Of a DNA stretch of 64,000 nt, positions 21,002 to 31,292 are shown piece after piece. Both the position numbers and the translations under genes were made by a program. The stretch's first letter is position 1, and every line of letters begins with the position of its first letter. The stretch is from positions 1,930,001 to 1,994,000 of the forward strand of contig CAHIKZ030004549.1 in assembly GCA_903632075.3 (NCBI GenBank), given 5' to 3'. This stretch comes from Acanthosepion pharaonis. Its lineage: Eukaryota; Mollusca; Cephalopoda; Sepiida; Sepiidae. Below the pieces are notes generated by a model. That model ran no database searches and was not told the DNA's origin. It worked only from the letters and a program-made list of their open reading frames with translations.

Positions 21002-21400
21002 GAATTGACACGCCTTTCTGTTAAAGATGGTGTAGTGGTTTCTCGTCGTCTGTCAAACAGCTTTGATTTCAGAGTTTCGATTATCCCTTCAGGACTTTGA
21101 CGGTCATGGCTCTCCACAGAATCCGTATATCTATGAATTGCCACGCCTTTATGGGAAAGATGGTGTAGTGGTTTCTCGTTGTCTGTCAAACAGCTTTGAT
21201 TTCAGAGTTTCGAGTATTACTTCAGGACGTAGACGATCATAGCTTTCCACAAACTCCGTTTATTTATGAATTGCCATGACTTCTTGATTAAGTTAGTGGA
21301 GTGGTATATTGTTGCCATCTCTACGATTTTGAATTCGGAATTATTCTTGTGGGGTGAATAGCCATGGTGAAATGCAAAATATCGAACAGTACACTCCATG
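21002..21400. repeat. 133-bp tandem repeat, 3 units
   Basis: GAATTG(A/C)CA starts units at 21002, 21135 and 21268, exactly 133 bp apart. Shared text includes AAGATGGTGTAGTGGTTTCT, CTGTCAAACAGCTTTGATTT and TCATGGCTCTCCACA. The third unit is more diverged. The minus strand at the unit joint reads SLWKAMIVYVLK-like, resembling the RTE-family 3' coding end (KLWRAVIAYVLK at 34910), so the unit may derive from a LINE 3' tail. Confidence 0.85.
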
Positions 21401-21681
21401 AATCAAAATGAGCAAAGTTTGCAATAAAAAAAAAAAAAAAAGCAACAGGACAAAAATGAAATAATATCAAGCAAGCAATATAAGCAAGATAAATTAACAG
21501 GTAAGAAGGTAAAAAGTTCAAAATCTAAGAATTGGCGATTGGACACAACAGCAAGTTCGGGCAAACGAACGTAGCATTCTTACTTCTCGATAAGGTAGAT
21601 CGGGACTGAGTCATGTCAAACTGTAAAGCGAGCTATTTTATTGGTTTAGAACAAAACAGCATGTATTTGTGTGCTTTTACC

Positions 21682-21720
21682 TATAAAAGGGGAGGGGCAC
21701 GTGTTCTGCAGTCATTCCAT
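21682..21720 (+). promoter_or_regulatory. TATA-box promoter-like site
   Basis: CCTATAAAAGGGGAGGGGC is followed about 25-30 bp later by TCTGCAGTCATTCC. This is the look of an LTR or other transposon promoter. LTR boundaries were not found. Confidence 0.3.
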
Positions 21721-21929
21721 AAGACATTAATAATACCCCAAAAAGATATAATTTTTACTCCATAGGGTGTTTTGTAGGTCCCTTGTGAATATGTGCTATT
21801 ATGATACATGTGGGATTGAGAGGTGATAAACAAGTTCTTGTGGTGATTGAATATATTTTATTGAATGAATGGGTCGTAATTGTATTTAATTAGGAATAGG
21901 ATAGTTACTGAGTATGAGCCTTTCCCCAC

Positions 21930-21960
21930 CTCACCTTCGGCCTTGTGCCAACATTTTGTA
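21930..21960 (-). repeat. Shared GGCACAAGGCCGAA module
   Basis: The minus strand reads TTGGCACAAGGCCGAAGG and continues AGGTGGGG. The same module is in the LTR units (5587, 5816), the GC-rich insert at 54603, and SINE A tails. Confidence 0.5.
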
Positions 21961-22383
21961 TTTAAAGCAAAATAAATATACATTCCATAAGAGATTGAAA
22001 TTAACACTCCTCAACTTGTTACCAACAAAGGCTATTGATCCTATGGCTGGGGAGGGAAGAGACAGTGAAATTTTAACTCAACTTGCCGATTCCACTTTCC
22101 GCGTCGGTAACTGCGCATCATGATTTATCTTATTCGAGAGGCTTTTCAGTGTAAACGTGGAACCGAATACACAGTTGAGAAACCATGTTTTTTCTCTGCA
22201 AAATTTTGGACATGCACACTCCTGCAGGCGATGCAAAGTTAGCTTCATAAAAGTTGCAGTTGCCTGAGCTCGAACTTCTACAGAAGTTACATGGATTTAC
22301 TTTGCACTTGTGAACAGGCACGAATCACTTCTTCAACTCTGTCTAATAACTGATAGAGAAAAGGAGATAAGTCGACATTCTGG

Positions 22384-22503
22384 GCGTCCTGGGTATGACG
22401 ATAAACTACATCCGCGTTCTGGGTATGACGATAAACTACATCCGCGTCCTGGGTAAGACGATAAACTACATCCGCGTCCTGGGTATGACGATAAACTACG
22501 TCC
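22384..22503. repeat. 30-bp minisatellite x4
   Basis: Four units of 30 bp start at 22384, 22414, 22444 and 22474. Each begins GCGT(C/T)CTGGGTA and ends TAAACTAC(A/G)TCC. On the minus strand the period keeps two frames open: one reads DVVYRHTQDA four times, another SLSSYPGRGC. I see no start context, domain or splice signal to call this a gene. Confidence 0.9.
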
Positions 22504-22855
22504 AACAGCAAGGCCTCTGATCAGAAGGCTTTGAGGAGTGTGGAACCTCCTTTTAATTGCTGATGTTCCCAGGTTCAGCCTGACCCAGGGTGGTAGCACC
22601 TGTTAGGGTCCCAGCTATGGGTAAATAGTTAACCCTGAAACTGAGGTAAAAAGCATTATAAAAGTGTAAAAATAGGTTTTAATACAGGAAATATTTTGTA
22701 AAAGATTATTACCAGAAATAAATGTTTGAAGAAAAAATATATTACCAGCAATACGCTTTTGAAAAATAATATTACCAGCTATACATTTTTGAGGAGAAAA
22801 ATATTAACAGAAATAGATTTTTGACAAAACAAAAATATTACCAGAAAAAAATATG

Positions 22856-22916
22856 TTGTCGGCATTAAATGACCCATTGAGGTTGATATGCCGTAAAACA
22901 ATACAAACCAAACCAA
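22856..22916 (+). repeat. AT-array module, third copy
   Basis: Matches the two modules at 13640-13701 and 13827-13889 (GTCGGCATTAAATGACCCAT, GGTTGATATGCCGTAAAACA). Here it has no TA array next to it. Confidence 0.8.
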
Positions 22917-22919
22917 TCG

Positions 22920-23605
22920 ACATTCTTGATAAATTCTCCCTTATAGATACCATTCCTTCAATTTAATAGGCAGAAAGAGAAATCTTATTGATTCAGGTAT
23001 GACTCAATGAGTTTGTGAAAAATGTGGCTTTGTTAACTTATCACTTGCTAGGTTTAAAAATCTCATTAAGGACATCAGATTAAATATAAATATTACCGTC
23101 GAAAAGATGAGTTGATTTGTATAGAATGCAAGAATCAGTCTGGTAACATCGGGCATGGAAAGGTATAATATATCAGTCATGAAAACAGGAGACAGACAAA
23201 TACTTTCAGACGAACGGAGTAAAAGTCAGCTGGTTTCTGGTGGAAAATGATCTTATAAACCCAGGTTTCAACAAAACGAAAGAGTTGTGATATTTTAGAA
23301 TGAGGTTATAGATGACCATGTTGATGGTAATATTAGCCGTTTCCTTGTAAGGAAACATTTAGCTTTCATTGACCGAGCAGCCAGTATTAATGTCGGTTGA
23401 AATTTATGAAATATTTCTTTTAAAACAATTTTTCAGGAAAATAGGTTCCTCAAGTCCAGTACGTACCTGCTACCGCTCTTTCCAGTATTAACGGGCAGTC
23501 TCTTTCTAAATCTTTTCTTCGAAGTAATATGGAACATCAACTTCTTGATTATTATTCGCTTTTCGGGTTACATGTGATAACCATTTTAGTTGTGGCCGTT
23601 GCTGA
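22920..23605. other. No recognisable gene
   Basis: Several short frames, one with VCEKCGFVNL near 23010, but no family is recognised and frames break within 30 codons. Confidence 0.4.
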
Positions 23606-23616
23606 AAGTCCTCGAG

Positions 23617-24052
23617 CAGTGGCGATTATAGAACTCTGAAAGTGAGTGGGGCACTTGGGGCCGAGGTTATTCTGCGGAGGAGGGGGCAAATCCAAGCAGA
23701 GACTTTATTTTCATACTACACCACTATCGTATACACAACTTAGGAATGAGTTTAAGTATGGTACCTCACTAAATTAAACAGAATAACTTTTCATTCATAG
23801 TAGTGTGGTTCTAATCTATTCTTGTCCTCTTTCCCACTCTCAATCTGTTGGACCACAAGAGAGGTTAACTTCAAAACAAAATCAAAGGGTTAATACAAAC
23901 GTCAATACTAGCAGAACAGTATAATTTGTCTGCTCTGATTTTTTCTCTACAAAACTTAGAAAACTGTGGGGGGAGGCCAATTGAGGGGCCAGCCAAAATT
24001 CGGTGGAGGGAATTGGCCCCCTTCTTCCCCCCGCTTCGTAGAATCGCTACTG
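23617..24052. mobile_element. hAT-like MITE with 8-bp target duplication
   Basis: The left end CAGTGGCGATT and right end GAATCGCTACTG are inverted. The flanking 8-mers are TCCTCGAG (23609-23616) and TCCTTGAG (24053-24060), one mismatch apart. Eight-base duplications and CAG..CTG ends fit hAT elements. The 436-bp interior is non-coding with G-run blocks at both edges. Inverted copies lie at 55901-56331 (complete) and 55226-55370 (left part only). Confidence 0.8.
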
Positions 24053-24551
24053 TCCTTGAGTGATGTTGTTTCTGTTATTTGGTTTCAGTTCTTTGTGATT
24101 CTGTAGCGTCAGTCCACGAGGCTCAAGGGAGGATAGTCCTAGCAGAGGCCCTAACACCTAACTCACTGAAAATCATTATTAACCCTTGATCTTAAAAAGC
24201 GATTGTATACAGCTGATAGTTTAGATATTTCTGAACGGGTTTGACTCCATGCACATGGCATCCATAGGAAAGTCTTGATCTGACTCGAGTTTCCAGGTTG
24301 ATGTTTTCGTTTTGTAGCCATTTGCGGTGCCGGGCGAAACTACCTTATTCGCAGTCTCTTATGCTAAATTATTTTAACTGATCCATACATCGAGATATTT
24401 GAATTGTTTTACTAAATCCACATCCTACATTTTTATGATGTATTCAACTTACATGTCATCACTGTTTTCATTCCAATTCCAGATCATAGTGTCTTTTATG
24501 GAAAGGTTTACTTGAGTGCTATTTCTTGGAACACTTGGTAGTTTTAAACTC
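24053..24551 (-). pseudogene. LINE reverse-transcriptase thumb fragment, inverted copy of 55389-55900
   Basis: The minus strand encodes, with stops, LSIKDTMIWNWN, a VxxFKYL block, and a LxxRVR...YGC-like block. This is the degenerate post-YADD region of a non-LTR reverse transcriptase. The nucleotide sequence is nearly the same as 55389-55900 in reverse orientation. It abuts the hAT-like MITE in both places. Confidence 0.6.
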
Positions 24552-24559
24552 AGATATTT

Positions 24560-25225
24560 ATTGAATTTTTGAAGGCACATGTAGAATCATAGTTCAAGAA
24601 GCCAAACGTCTTCAGAAAGAAAAATTTTATGTACAACAGAACTTTATCATATTAGGCCAAGAAACGAAACAAATATTTGAATAAAATGGGTTTAATAGAT
24701 ATTTGAATACATTGTCCCATTTGATCACCCGACCGATTGAAAATTTGTAGAGCATTCAGAAGAGCAGGTTTTACATTGGTGGGCGAAAGTTTACAAGTAC
24801 AGATTAAGTTTGGGAAGCTATACTGTATACTCTGTTTCCTATGAATAATTACAACATCTAACATAACTGATAAACGACTTCTAAAATCAGTTTCAGAACA
24901 TGGAGCACAGAGTGCTCATTAAGAATGTCTCTGTGACTTTGTTGTCATTAGAGTAACACACGGTATTTTTTTTTTCAAAATATTTCTCTTTGTAAAATTT
25001 TAGACATTCTGGAATTCTAATTTTACTTCTAATTAAATCAATTCATTCATATGTCAGTATAATGGATTTTATTTTCGTTCATTTTCACTTTTAACATAAA
25101 AACACGTCAAATTCACAATCCACCCACGAATCGTATAGAAAGACTTTCAGCAGAAGATGTGTGAAACAAAATCACGTGTTCAAAAAGCTCTGAAAAACGC
25201 TTCGAATTCTTGTTGCAACCCAATT
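24560..25225. other. AT-rich, no recognisable gene
   Basis: No motif found. One minus-strand frame near 24650-24865 stays open for 70 codons but matches nothing I recognise. Confidence 0.4.
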
Positions 25226-25234
25226 TTTGCCAAT

Positions 25235-25625
25235 AGCAACTATTTCTATATATATTTTCAAGGTTATTGTTCTGATGAGCTTTCATTTTTGGTACCTAGA
25301 CTTTACGAATGTAAGCGCTGTACTTGATTGGCAGATAGATCTCATCATTTCACATTTGAAATGGGAAGATATAACAGCTAAGTACTGTGCTAACGGTTTC
25401 GTCTCTCGAACTTCTCGCTTGTGGAACTCTCTTCCGGTTTCTTGCTACCCAATGAACTTCGATCTTCAGAAATGTAAATACAATGTCAATCGTCATCGTC
25501 TGTCTTTTTAAATCCTGTTCTTTTAGTGACTTTTTCTCTTAATAATGTTTTTTTTCTTAGATTCTTTCACACACAGTGAACCCTTGTGTCTTAGTGAATG
25601 TATCTCCCCACTGCATCAAATGATA
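25235..25625 (+). mobile_element. CR1/jockey-like LINE C-terminus and 3' end
   Basis: The frame reads FVSRTSRLWNSLPVSCYPMN and then FDLQKCKYNVNRHRLSF before a stop at 25510. This matches the LINE end at 8537-8965. A diverged 3' UTR follows (AACCCTTGTGTCTTAGTGAA). It is 5'-truncated. Confidence 0.7.
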
Positions 25626-25782
25626 CCCCCACCACCAAAAAAAGAAAAAAGAAAGAAAGAATGTCAAAAAATATTGTCCGAAATAAAAAAAAGGGAGAAA
25701 TATTAAAATATAAAATACTGGAATCTGTACGCCGATGTGAAAGAGAAAAACACATTTATATATATATATGTCTATATCTCTA

Positions 25783-26400
25783 AGATGAGGTATTATGATG
25801 ACTTGCATTATTTACATTATTCGGACTGTTATCCTCATCTTTATGGGGGCACTCTGGCGTGGTGTAATGGTTAGCAAACTTGTCTCGCTAAAACAGTTAC
25901 GACTGAGTAGTGAGTTCGATTCTCACTGGGTGCCTCATACTTTCGGCCTTGTGCCACATCTAAGCTACGCTTAGAAAATCATTCAAGGCACCTCGAGTTG
26001 GTGTAATGGTTAGCAAGCTTGTCTCGCTAGAACAATTACGGCTGAGTAGTGAGTTCGATTCTCACTGGGTGCCCCCTAATTTCGGCCTTGTGCCACATCT
26101 AAGCTATGCTTGGAAAATCAATATCCTCGTCTTCATTGTCATATTCACAACGTTTCGGCGTTGTACGCTCCAGGCTTCTTCAGGTGATTGGAATTTCGAA
26201 CTGAACCCTTTATTTCGTCCACCGGGGTAGATTGTTCTAGTTCCACATACCATACCTCTTCCAGATGTCTTAGTTATTCCCCTTTAACTTAACTCTCCAA
26301 GTTTTGGTTCATCCCTGTTGTGGCCTGGTATTGAACACAAAACTCTTTCAGTCTAGTCACTAGATTTAACCAACGTCTTTTTCCACTGGACCATGTGTTC
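25783..26400 (-). mobile_element. TIR-SINE, copy 2, split by a SINE dimer
   Basis: The left arm begins near 25783 (ATATCTCTAAGATGAGGTAT, GCATTATTTACATTATTCGG). It is interrupted at 25841 by two tandem SINE A copies and resumes at about 26122 (CCTCGTCTTCATTGTCATAT, CACAACGTTTCGG). The interior continues with CCCTTTATTTCGTCCACCGG. On the minus strand near 26330-26395 a tRNA-like head is present: TGGTCCAGTGGAAAAAGACG and GTGTTCAATACCAGG. The second arm is missing after 26400. Confidence 0.75.
25845..26121 (+). mobile_element. Tandem SINE A dimer inside TIR-SINE
   Basis: There are two head-to-tail copies, 25845-25983 and 25987-26121. Each has GTGTAATGGTTAGCAA (A-box region), GAGTTCGATTCTCACTGGGT (B-box region) and the tail TTCGGCCTTGTGCCACATCT. 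The host sequence TTATCCTCATCTTTAT before and ATATCCTCGTCTTCAT after form an imperfect target duplication of about 14-15 bp around the pair. That suggests the dimer went in as one event. Confidence 0.8.
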
Positions 26401-26483
26401 CTAATTTTGACGATAAAATTTTGTTTTATTAAGTTTGGGGCATTTTTTCATCATATACGCTCATATTTTAGCGAATCTTAGGA

Positions 26484-26897
26484 TTACTTGCATTATTTAC
26501 ATTATTCGTACTGTTATCCTCATCTTCATTGCCATATTTACAACGCTTCGGCCGTTGTACGCTCTTAGACTTCTTCAGGAATACATGATGCAGTGGATAA
26601 ATACGTTGGTTAGATCCAGTGACTCGACCCAAAGTGTTGTGAGTTCAGTATTAGGTCACAGCAGTGGCGCACCAAAGCTTAGAGAGTTGGGTTAAAGGGA
26701 AATAACTGAGATATACGGAAGAGGCATGGCACATGGAACTTGAACAATCTACTCCCGTGGACGAAATAAAGGGTTCCGTTCGGAATTCCACTCAACTGAA
26801 GAAGGCCGGAGCGTACGCACAACGGCCGAAACGTTGTGAATATGGCAATGAAGATAAGGATTAAAGTTCGAATAATGTAAATGATGCAAGTAATCAT
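26484..26897 (+). mobile_element. TIR-SINE, copy 3 (most complete)
   Basis: Arms of about 95 bp are inverted: the left starts GATTACTTGCATTATTTACA and the right ends GTAAATGATGCAAGTAATCA. Each arm carries TTGTGAATATGGCAATGAAG (or its complement) and GCCGAAACG near its inner edge. Inside, on the plus strand, GATGCAGTGGATAAATACGT (A-box-like) and GTGAGTTCAGTATTAGG (B-box-like) begin a SINE-like body. The body ends with AGAGGCATGGCACATGGAAC and GACGAAATAAAGGGTTCC. Total is about 414 bp. Confidence 0.75.
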
Positions 26898-26993
26898 TTA
26901 TATATTGATGGAATTGTTTGATTGAAAAGTAAAATAATCCTTAAGGGCATTTAATTTAGACTTCTAGTTATGGTAATTTACCCACGCACGCAA

Positions 26994-27195
26994 GGACTCT
27001 CCCAGCTATAAATAGGAGCAGGAGCTGCCTTTTAGAGATGCAAGTTTCCAGCAGTCAGCTCTGACAGTCGGACCGAACATTCTTGCTGCAACACTCTCGT
27101 TTGTATATATTTGTATTACTGTTTTCTGTTAATATATTTGTTTAACTTAATTCCTCTCTTGTGTCTTTATTTCTGGCCCTAACAAGGCCACAACA
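26994..27195 (+). promoter_or_regulatory. LTR-like promoter region
   Basis: AGCTATAAATAGGAGCAGG is a good TATA box, followed by GACAGTCGGACCGAAC and TTGTATATATTTGTATTACT, and then AACAAGGCCACAACA. A similar order (ATAAATACTAGC, GACAGTTGGTCGG, TTTGTATATATC, AACAGGCCACAATA) occurs at 40470-40615. Boundaries and duplications are not clear. Confidence 0.35.
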
Positions 27196-27199
27196 CTCC

Positions 27200-27880
27200 T
27201 TATCGGTTAATATAACTCTAAAATATGTCTAAATAAAACGATGACCAGCGCATGACGCAGGCACCTAAATTAGCGCATTGTGTGATTTACATGGGGCGCA
27301 TTAAATCCCCGTGAGACTATTCAAGTTTACAATTGGCACACATACGCATCGGAATTGTGTTTTATTTATTCTTTGGGATAATTGCATTTTTGTACTTGTT
27401 TGAAAATTACCCACCACAATACAAAAGAATAACGGAAATTGACAGTAAACGTGAATTCAATGAACAATGGGAAAATGAAAAGAAACTTGCATACTTACAT
27501 ATATAAACCCAGTTTCACATAGTGACCAAAATTCTTGAAGAGGCCTAGTAACACACAAATGAAACTTGGGAAGAAATTCTTTATTGAAAATCATGTTACA
27601 TGATCTTACCTCGATCCATTATATTGATATTATCATTTATTTCTGGTGGCCTGAGAATAGAATAATTGACGCAGGGGATGTGAAAGTTTGGCAACCTTTG
27701 CTCAAAAGGTTCGCAAAATGTTAACCGTTTTTATCTAAAGAGGAAACGATACAAAATCCACGGCATTGAATTTTGTATTGTCCCTTGTAGAATTGTATCA
27801 GAACATTATACAGGGGAATTCGATTGTTTTTATTTTTCATTATCTATCCAGGATAGTGAATATTAGCTACTATCAGTAGA
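27200..27880. other. No recognisable gene
   Basis: AT-rich. Near 27884 AGTCCGGCGTTGCCCGGGG starts transposon-tail-like sequence. Confidence 0.4.
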
Positions 27881-28199
27881 GTCCGGCGTTGCCCGGGGAT
27901 GTAACAGTAAGAGATAGATCAAGTATCGAACACCATAAAGACTGAAAAATAAAATTGACAAAGATTATTGTTTAAGGTTGACGGACACGCATGTCTTAAT
28001 TAATTTTTTTCTTTTTTACGAATTGGTCAAACCCAAACTCAAACAAAAACATTGTTTTCAATCGTTATGAGTCTACCGATTGAATAGAATTTTTCAATTT
28101 TATTATAAACAATTGTCTTGTAAATGGAATTTTTAAAGTATTCTGAATGTAAAAATAAAGAAAAAAGTGTGCAAGACAATAAGAAACACTACCTGCCAA

Positions 28200-28263
28200 A
28201 AAAAAGTGAAGTTTTGTTGAAATCGGTTGAAAAATGTAGGAAATCCGATTACATATATAAACG

Positions 28264-28317
<54 letters not shown>

Positions 28318-28525
28318 ATCAACCTGGGTTTTATAATAAGTATAACTCGATATGAGCTGTTCCCCTTTCATTCCCGAAACAGCGTTGCCGCTTAATCTTG
28401 TTTTCAAATTGATTTTGTGCAAAAAAAATTGTTTTTCCAATTTTTGGCACTGTCAGAACCACCGCAAGGTAATTTTACGTAGTCCTGTGAAGTTTTGTTG
28501 AAACCGGTTGAAAATGTAGGAAATC

Positions 28526-28596
<71 letters not shown>

Positions 28597-28617
28597 CCTG
28601 GGTTTTATAATAAGTAT
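28200..28617 (+). repeat. Duplicated retroelement tail with (CA)n arrays
   Basis: GTGAAGTTTTGTTGAAA and GGTTGAAAA(A)TGTAGGAAATC precede a CA array, and AACCTGGGTTTTATAATAAG follows it. The whole order occurs twice, starting near 28207 and 28488. CA arrays are 28266-28314 and 28527-28594. It resembles a direct duplication of a LINE-like 3' terminus containing a microsatellite. The family is not identified. Confidence 0.7.
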
Positions 28618-28850
28618 GATGCCAGTGGAGTATTGGATAGCGATTCCAGTCGAATCCATTACATTCACTTACGTACTATAACCCTTGGGAAAGGTAAGAA
28701 TCCTCTTCTTCTCCCCCACAAGCTATGGGTAAATAGGAGAACAGATCTATAGCCTTGTATGGCAACTGGTCTACCACAGAAAAAATGGCAACCTACTGCG
28801 GGAAAAATATGCCTCGTCAGTCATGTATAGAAAGATACATGATCGCCTAA
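28618..28850 (+). mobile_element. SINE B (shared central domain), copy 1
   Basis: The sequence TCGAATCCATTACATTCACT, TTGGGAAAGGTAAGAATCCT and AAGCTATGGGTAAATAGG is the central domain found at 30185, 42663, 42796 and in the 5S-headed SINEs. The 3' part GGCAACTGGTCTACCACAGA and TGCCTCGTCAGTCATGTATA recurs inverted at 42800-42900. The tRNA-like head is shortened here (GGAGTATTGGATAGCG, then TTCCAGTCGAATCC). Confidence 0.65.
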
Positions 28851-28967
28851 GCGTGTATCACGCATGACGCATAACTGACTATTCTTTCCACATTGTAAAA
28901 TAATTGTAAATCATGCATTTCGCTAGCTATCATAGAGTGACCCCAACTTCTAGTGGTTATAGTTGGT

Positions 28968-29260
28968 ACTATTTACATTATTCGGATTATTGTCCTCATC
29001 TTTCTCGCCATATTTATTACAACGTTTCGGCTGTTGTACGCTCCGGCCTTCTTCAGGTGGTTGGAATGTCGAACTGGACTCTTTATTTCGCTCACTGGGG
29101 TAGACTGTTCTAGTTCAACGAGCCGTTTTTAATGGATGTCAGTTATCAGTTATCTCCAGTCAATTCCCCTCTCCAAGTTCTCCACTGCCTTAACCGGGTA
29201 ATTAGGCGCTAGTTAGATCCAGTGACAGGACGCAAAGAACGTGAGCTAGGACATCTAAAA
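28968..29260 (-). mobile_element. TIR-SINE, copy 4 (one arm lost)
   Basis: The left arm is present (TATTTACATTATTCGGATTA, CGTTTCGGCTGTTGTACGCT, CCGGCCTTCTTCAGGTGG), and interior segments follow in the order seen at 8143. The head half is rearranged and the second arm is missing. Confidence 0.65.
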
Positions 29261-29264
29261 TATT

Positions 29265-29420
29265 TAAAATTTAAATGCAACATCAATCGACATCTTTTGT
29301 CTTCCTGAAACCAGTTATTATTGTCATTTTCTACCCTAAAGTTTTATCATTCTCTTCCACTCCCGGTAACCCCATGTAGCTTAGTGGTATTAACGCTTTT
29401 CTTAGCGTGAAATAATTAGG

Positions 29421-29425
<5 letters not shown>
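29265..29425 (+). mobile_element. CR1/jockey-like LINE 3' end fragment
   Basis: AAATTTAAATGCAACATCAA and TCGACATCTTTTGTCTTCCT match the end of the coding region at 8800-8840. AACCCCATGTAGCTTAGTGG and AGCGTGAAATAATTAGG match the 3' terminus. A TA array follows at 29422. Confidence 0.6.
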
Positions 29426-29456
<31 letters not shown>

Positions 29457-29459
29457 ATA

Positions 29460-30125
29460 TATTATTAAATATAACAGACAATGAATGTCTATTATGTCTG
29501 ATCATGAGCCGTTCTAATGTTTGAATGTTTGCTTTAATTTCTGGTGAAAATAAAGACTAAAATTGTCCAACATTTGGATATATTTTTTCCTAATTTGGTC
29601 CTAAGCTCTCTGCTCACATGAGCCATCCTCAAAATGGTTATACAGACATGAAACAAAGATATCCACAGTCAAAGATGATATTCTGTTATCTTGATATAGA
29701 ATATTGCTATTTGCGATAACAGTCGTGGAAAAGCAGACGTAGATCATAAGTTCAAGATGCAGTTCTGTGACGCCATACCACGCGATAGACCAAAGTATTA
29801 CAACAGAACCAATGTCTAGATGCAATGTAATGTGTTGTGACTAGTTTGAAATGTAATTTTGTTGAATCAGGGTTGCTTTGTTTTAATGTAGATGGTCTCC
29901 GTTATCTGAAGGTTCTTTTTACTGTGTGTATGTGTGAGTATTGTTGTGTTATCAACTAATATTATGTATATGGCTATGTTTTATGGATATGAGTTTTTTA
30001 CCTTGGGTGACCATCAGACAAACTCTGATGTTAGTAAAAGTGTGAAACCCAGAGTCACAAATTCATATCCATACACTTATTATGTTAGCACTATCACTGG
30101 TATTGAGAGCTTTCCACAGAGTACT
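29460..30125. other. No recognisable gene
   Basis: AT-rich. One plus-strand frame (29934-30185) runs into a CA/TA array and is not convincing as coding. Confidence 0.4.
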
Positions 30126-30127
30126 GC

Positions 30128-30132
30128 GCGCG

Positions 30133-30180
<48 letters not shown>

Positions 30181-30181
30181 C
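30128..30181. repeat. (CA)n(TA)n array
   Basis: CGCGCACACA start, then CA units, then TA units. Confidence 0.95.
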
Positions 30182-30325
30182 CTAGAGCTGGAGGAAGAAG
30201 AGGATTCATACCTTTTCCAAGGGTATTAGCACGTAAGTGAATGCAATGAATTCGATTGGAATTCGAACCAGGCTCTCAGATTCCTCAATCCGAGCCGCTA
30301 TCCACTACTCCGCTTGCGAACATTG
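30182..30325 (-). mobile_element. SINE B, copy 2
   Basis: On the minus strand: a head region with AGTAGTGGATAGCGGCTCGG and CTGGTTCGAATTCCAATCGA (B box), then TTCACTTACGTGCTAATACC, AAAAGGTATGAATCCTCTTC and the start of the AGCTCTAGG end. It is truncated at the TA array on its 3' side. Confidence 0.7.
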
Positions 30326-30487
30326 TGGCAAGTAGTGGCAAGTAGTGCACCAGTTCTCTGTATTCAGCCCTTCAAAATGTGTGTATGGTTCTACACAAAA
30401 CCTTCACCACTATAATCAAATCTCAAGTACTGCTGTCGGTTTCTAGGAACTGACCCTCATACGTCGAATTCGACGGGAGAGTTGAGT

Positions 30488-30488
<1 letters not shown>

Positions 30489-30547
<59 letters not shown>

Positions 30548-30606
30548 TTAGATACATATATATATATGTGTGTGTGTGTGTGTATATGTGTTTGTGTGTG
30601 TGTATA
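30489..30606. repeat. (TA)n and (TG)n arrays
   Basis: TA array at 30489-30544, then TG-rich units to about 30606. Confidence 0.9.
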
Positions 30607-30639
30607 TAGTGTATTTGGGCAGTAAGCCCTCTTTTATAC

Positions 30640-31077
30640 ACGTATCATGAGAGACGACTGAAAGGTCATATGATTAAGCTTTTTATTTAATTCTTTCTTG
30701 TCTTTGTATAAGTGTTATCTTTTCTAGACATAAACTGAGTCAGAATTATTCAAATGTTCTATAGATACGAACGCTTCCGGCTGTTCTATTGTCCATTATT
30801 AAGGATGTTTTTTTTTATTATTTTTAACTGAATGTATAGATTTTTATATGTTTCTAGAGTGATGGATATGTTTTTTTTTTAATTTTCCAAACACGGTCAG
30901 CATATTGTGGCCGTATTCATAGTCGATGTTATTGATGTTATTTATTATTATTAGTACTTCCATTATTTTTAATGTCTTTTTATGCAGATGGGGCTATTAT
31001 ACTTGTATTTTCTAGGAGTATGTTACTGATGAAGTTTGTTGGGTTAATCCCAGTACCTTTTTAGTCGTCTTTAATCA

Positions 31078-31080
<3 letters not shown>
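30640..31080. other. AT-rich, no recognisable gene
   Basis: T-rich runs. No motif is recognised. Confidence 0.4.
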
Positions 31081-31117
<37 letters not shown>

Positions 31118-31121
<4 letters not shown>

Positions 31122-31292
31122 GTGAACATTCAAACAGACTGTTTCATGCTAGCCTGATGATTGCATTTAGCATGAAACAGCCTATCACCTCTGAGTATTG
31201 ACTTCTCTGTTCACTTTTATATTTACACACGCTCTATCTCTGATGTTGAGCACTTTGACCCATAAATATAGCACACCGTAAAACTATATTTC

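Noticed and set aside
22384..22503. Protein-coding repeat gene
   Set aside because: Only four 10-residue repeats with no flanking domain. Two frames are open simply because the period is 30.
25845..26121. True tRNA genes
   Set aside because: A and B boxes are present, but the sequence cannot form a full cloverleaf with an acceptor stem, and it continues into a shared SINE tail.
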